From contig JAKDMK010000194.1 in assembly GCA_030452365.1 (NCBI GenBank), forward strand, positions 1-5,337: a stretch of 5,337 nt of DNA, in the 5' to 3' direction. Both the position numbers and the translations under genes were made by a program. Position 1 is the stretch's first letter. Each line of letters begins with the position of its first letter. The DNA is from Nitrococcus sp. GTDB lineage: Bacteria; Pseudomonadota; Gammaproteobacteria; Nitrococcales; Nitrococcaceae. The notes beneath the pieces were generated by a model. The model was given only the letters and a program-made list of their open reading frames with translations. It ran no database searches and was not told the origin of the DNA. Shown here piece by piece: positions 5,194 through 5,337 of the stretch.

Positions 5194-5221
5194 ATTATAA
5201 CAATTACCGAAATGATATGAA
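5194..5221 (-). promoter_or_regulatory. Sigma-70-type promoter of hicBA
   Basis: On the minus strand there is a perfect TATAAT at 5199-5194, with TTCATA (four of six matches to TTGACA) at 5221-5216 and a 16-base spacer. The surrounding 40 bases are much more AT-rich than the rest of the window. The distance from the -10 to the ATG is about 30 bases, so the leader is short, as usual for toxin-antitoxin operons. Confidence 0.65.
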
Positions 5222-5337
5222 TATTGGCGACGCCACGACGGGGCCGCGTTGGGGCTTGCGACCCAACACGATACGATTCCTTATGTATTTTGGCATGGGC
5301 GCACCCAAGACTATGAATGCCGCGCAGCCGCTTGTTC
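5222..5337. other. Right edge: small hairpin and possible start of another gene
   Basis: GTTGGG (5248-5253) and CCCAAC (5262-5267) form a 6-pair stem with an 8-base loop. Further right, a plus-strand frame is open from the ATG at 5283 (also 5295 and 5313) to the window edge, reading MYFGMGAPKTMNAAQPLV. No Shine-Dalgarno is seen and the piece is too short to identify. It may be the first codons of a gene outside the window, divergent from hicBA. Confidence 0.2.

Noticed and set aside
4600..5200. Plus-strand frames across the hicBA operon
   Set aside because: They are antisense to well-recognised HicA and HicB and have no domain of their own.
1..5337. CRISPR array, tRNA, rRNA, insertion sequence ends
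   Set aside because: Looked for regularly spaced repeats, cloverleaf-like segments, transposase-like frames and terminal inverted repeats; none seen.

Overview
The window looks like a piece of a GC-rich proteobacterial chromosome, most likely a beta-proteobacterium (Burkholderia or Ralstonia type) or a member of the Xanthomonadales. This is inferred from base composition and from the look of the proteins; no rRNA, tRNA or marker gene is present to fix the taxon. The left third carries one large, ordinary chromosomal gene. The rest is a patchwork of small accessory genes, several of them broken.

Layout. Positions 1-176 hold the leader of the first gene, with a repeated AGGGTGACT nonamer. Positions 177-1796 encode an intact drug-exporter-like MFS protein of the EntS/MFS_3 type with its usual C-terminal soluble domain. 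Positions 1793-2309 hold a decayed toxin-antitoxin pair: the C-terminal half of a BrnT-like toxin (homology from about 1952), overlapped by an intact small antitoxin-like gene (2103-2309). A long imperfect hairpin (2337-2389) follows. Positions 2391-2861 hold a minus-strand region resembling the Ash/Icd-like ORFs of P4-type elements. It lies head to head with a small Xre/Cro-type regulator (2850-3022) that is broken by one missing base and is preceded by a 22-codon ORF coupled to it by ATGA.

Next comes a plus-strand run: a 58-residue unknown (3070-3246), a stand-alone BRCT-domain protein with a strong ribosome binding site (3286-3909), and a zinc-ribbon/membrane protein (3992-4532) whose two halves are out of frame exactly at four copies of the pentamer AAACC. 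The right end holds a compact minus-strand hicB-hicA operon (5164 to 4747) with a perfect -10 box. The final 116 bases hold a small hairpin and possibly the first codons of another gene. Positions 4533-4746 are non-coding as far as I can see.

Function together. The MFS gene is self-contained. The rest reads as a genomic-island or prophage-remnant zone: a regulator facing an Ash-like region, two toxin-antitoxin loci (one dead, one apparently intact), and accessory proteins of unknown role. The most interesting signal is the AAACC tract. One extra copy restores a continuous 181-residue protein, so it may be a phase-variable switch or a fixed frameshift. No CRISPR array, transposase or integrase is visible.
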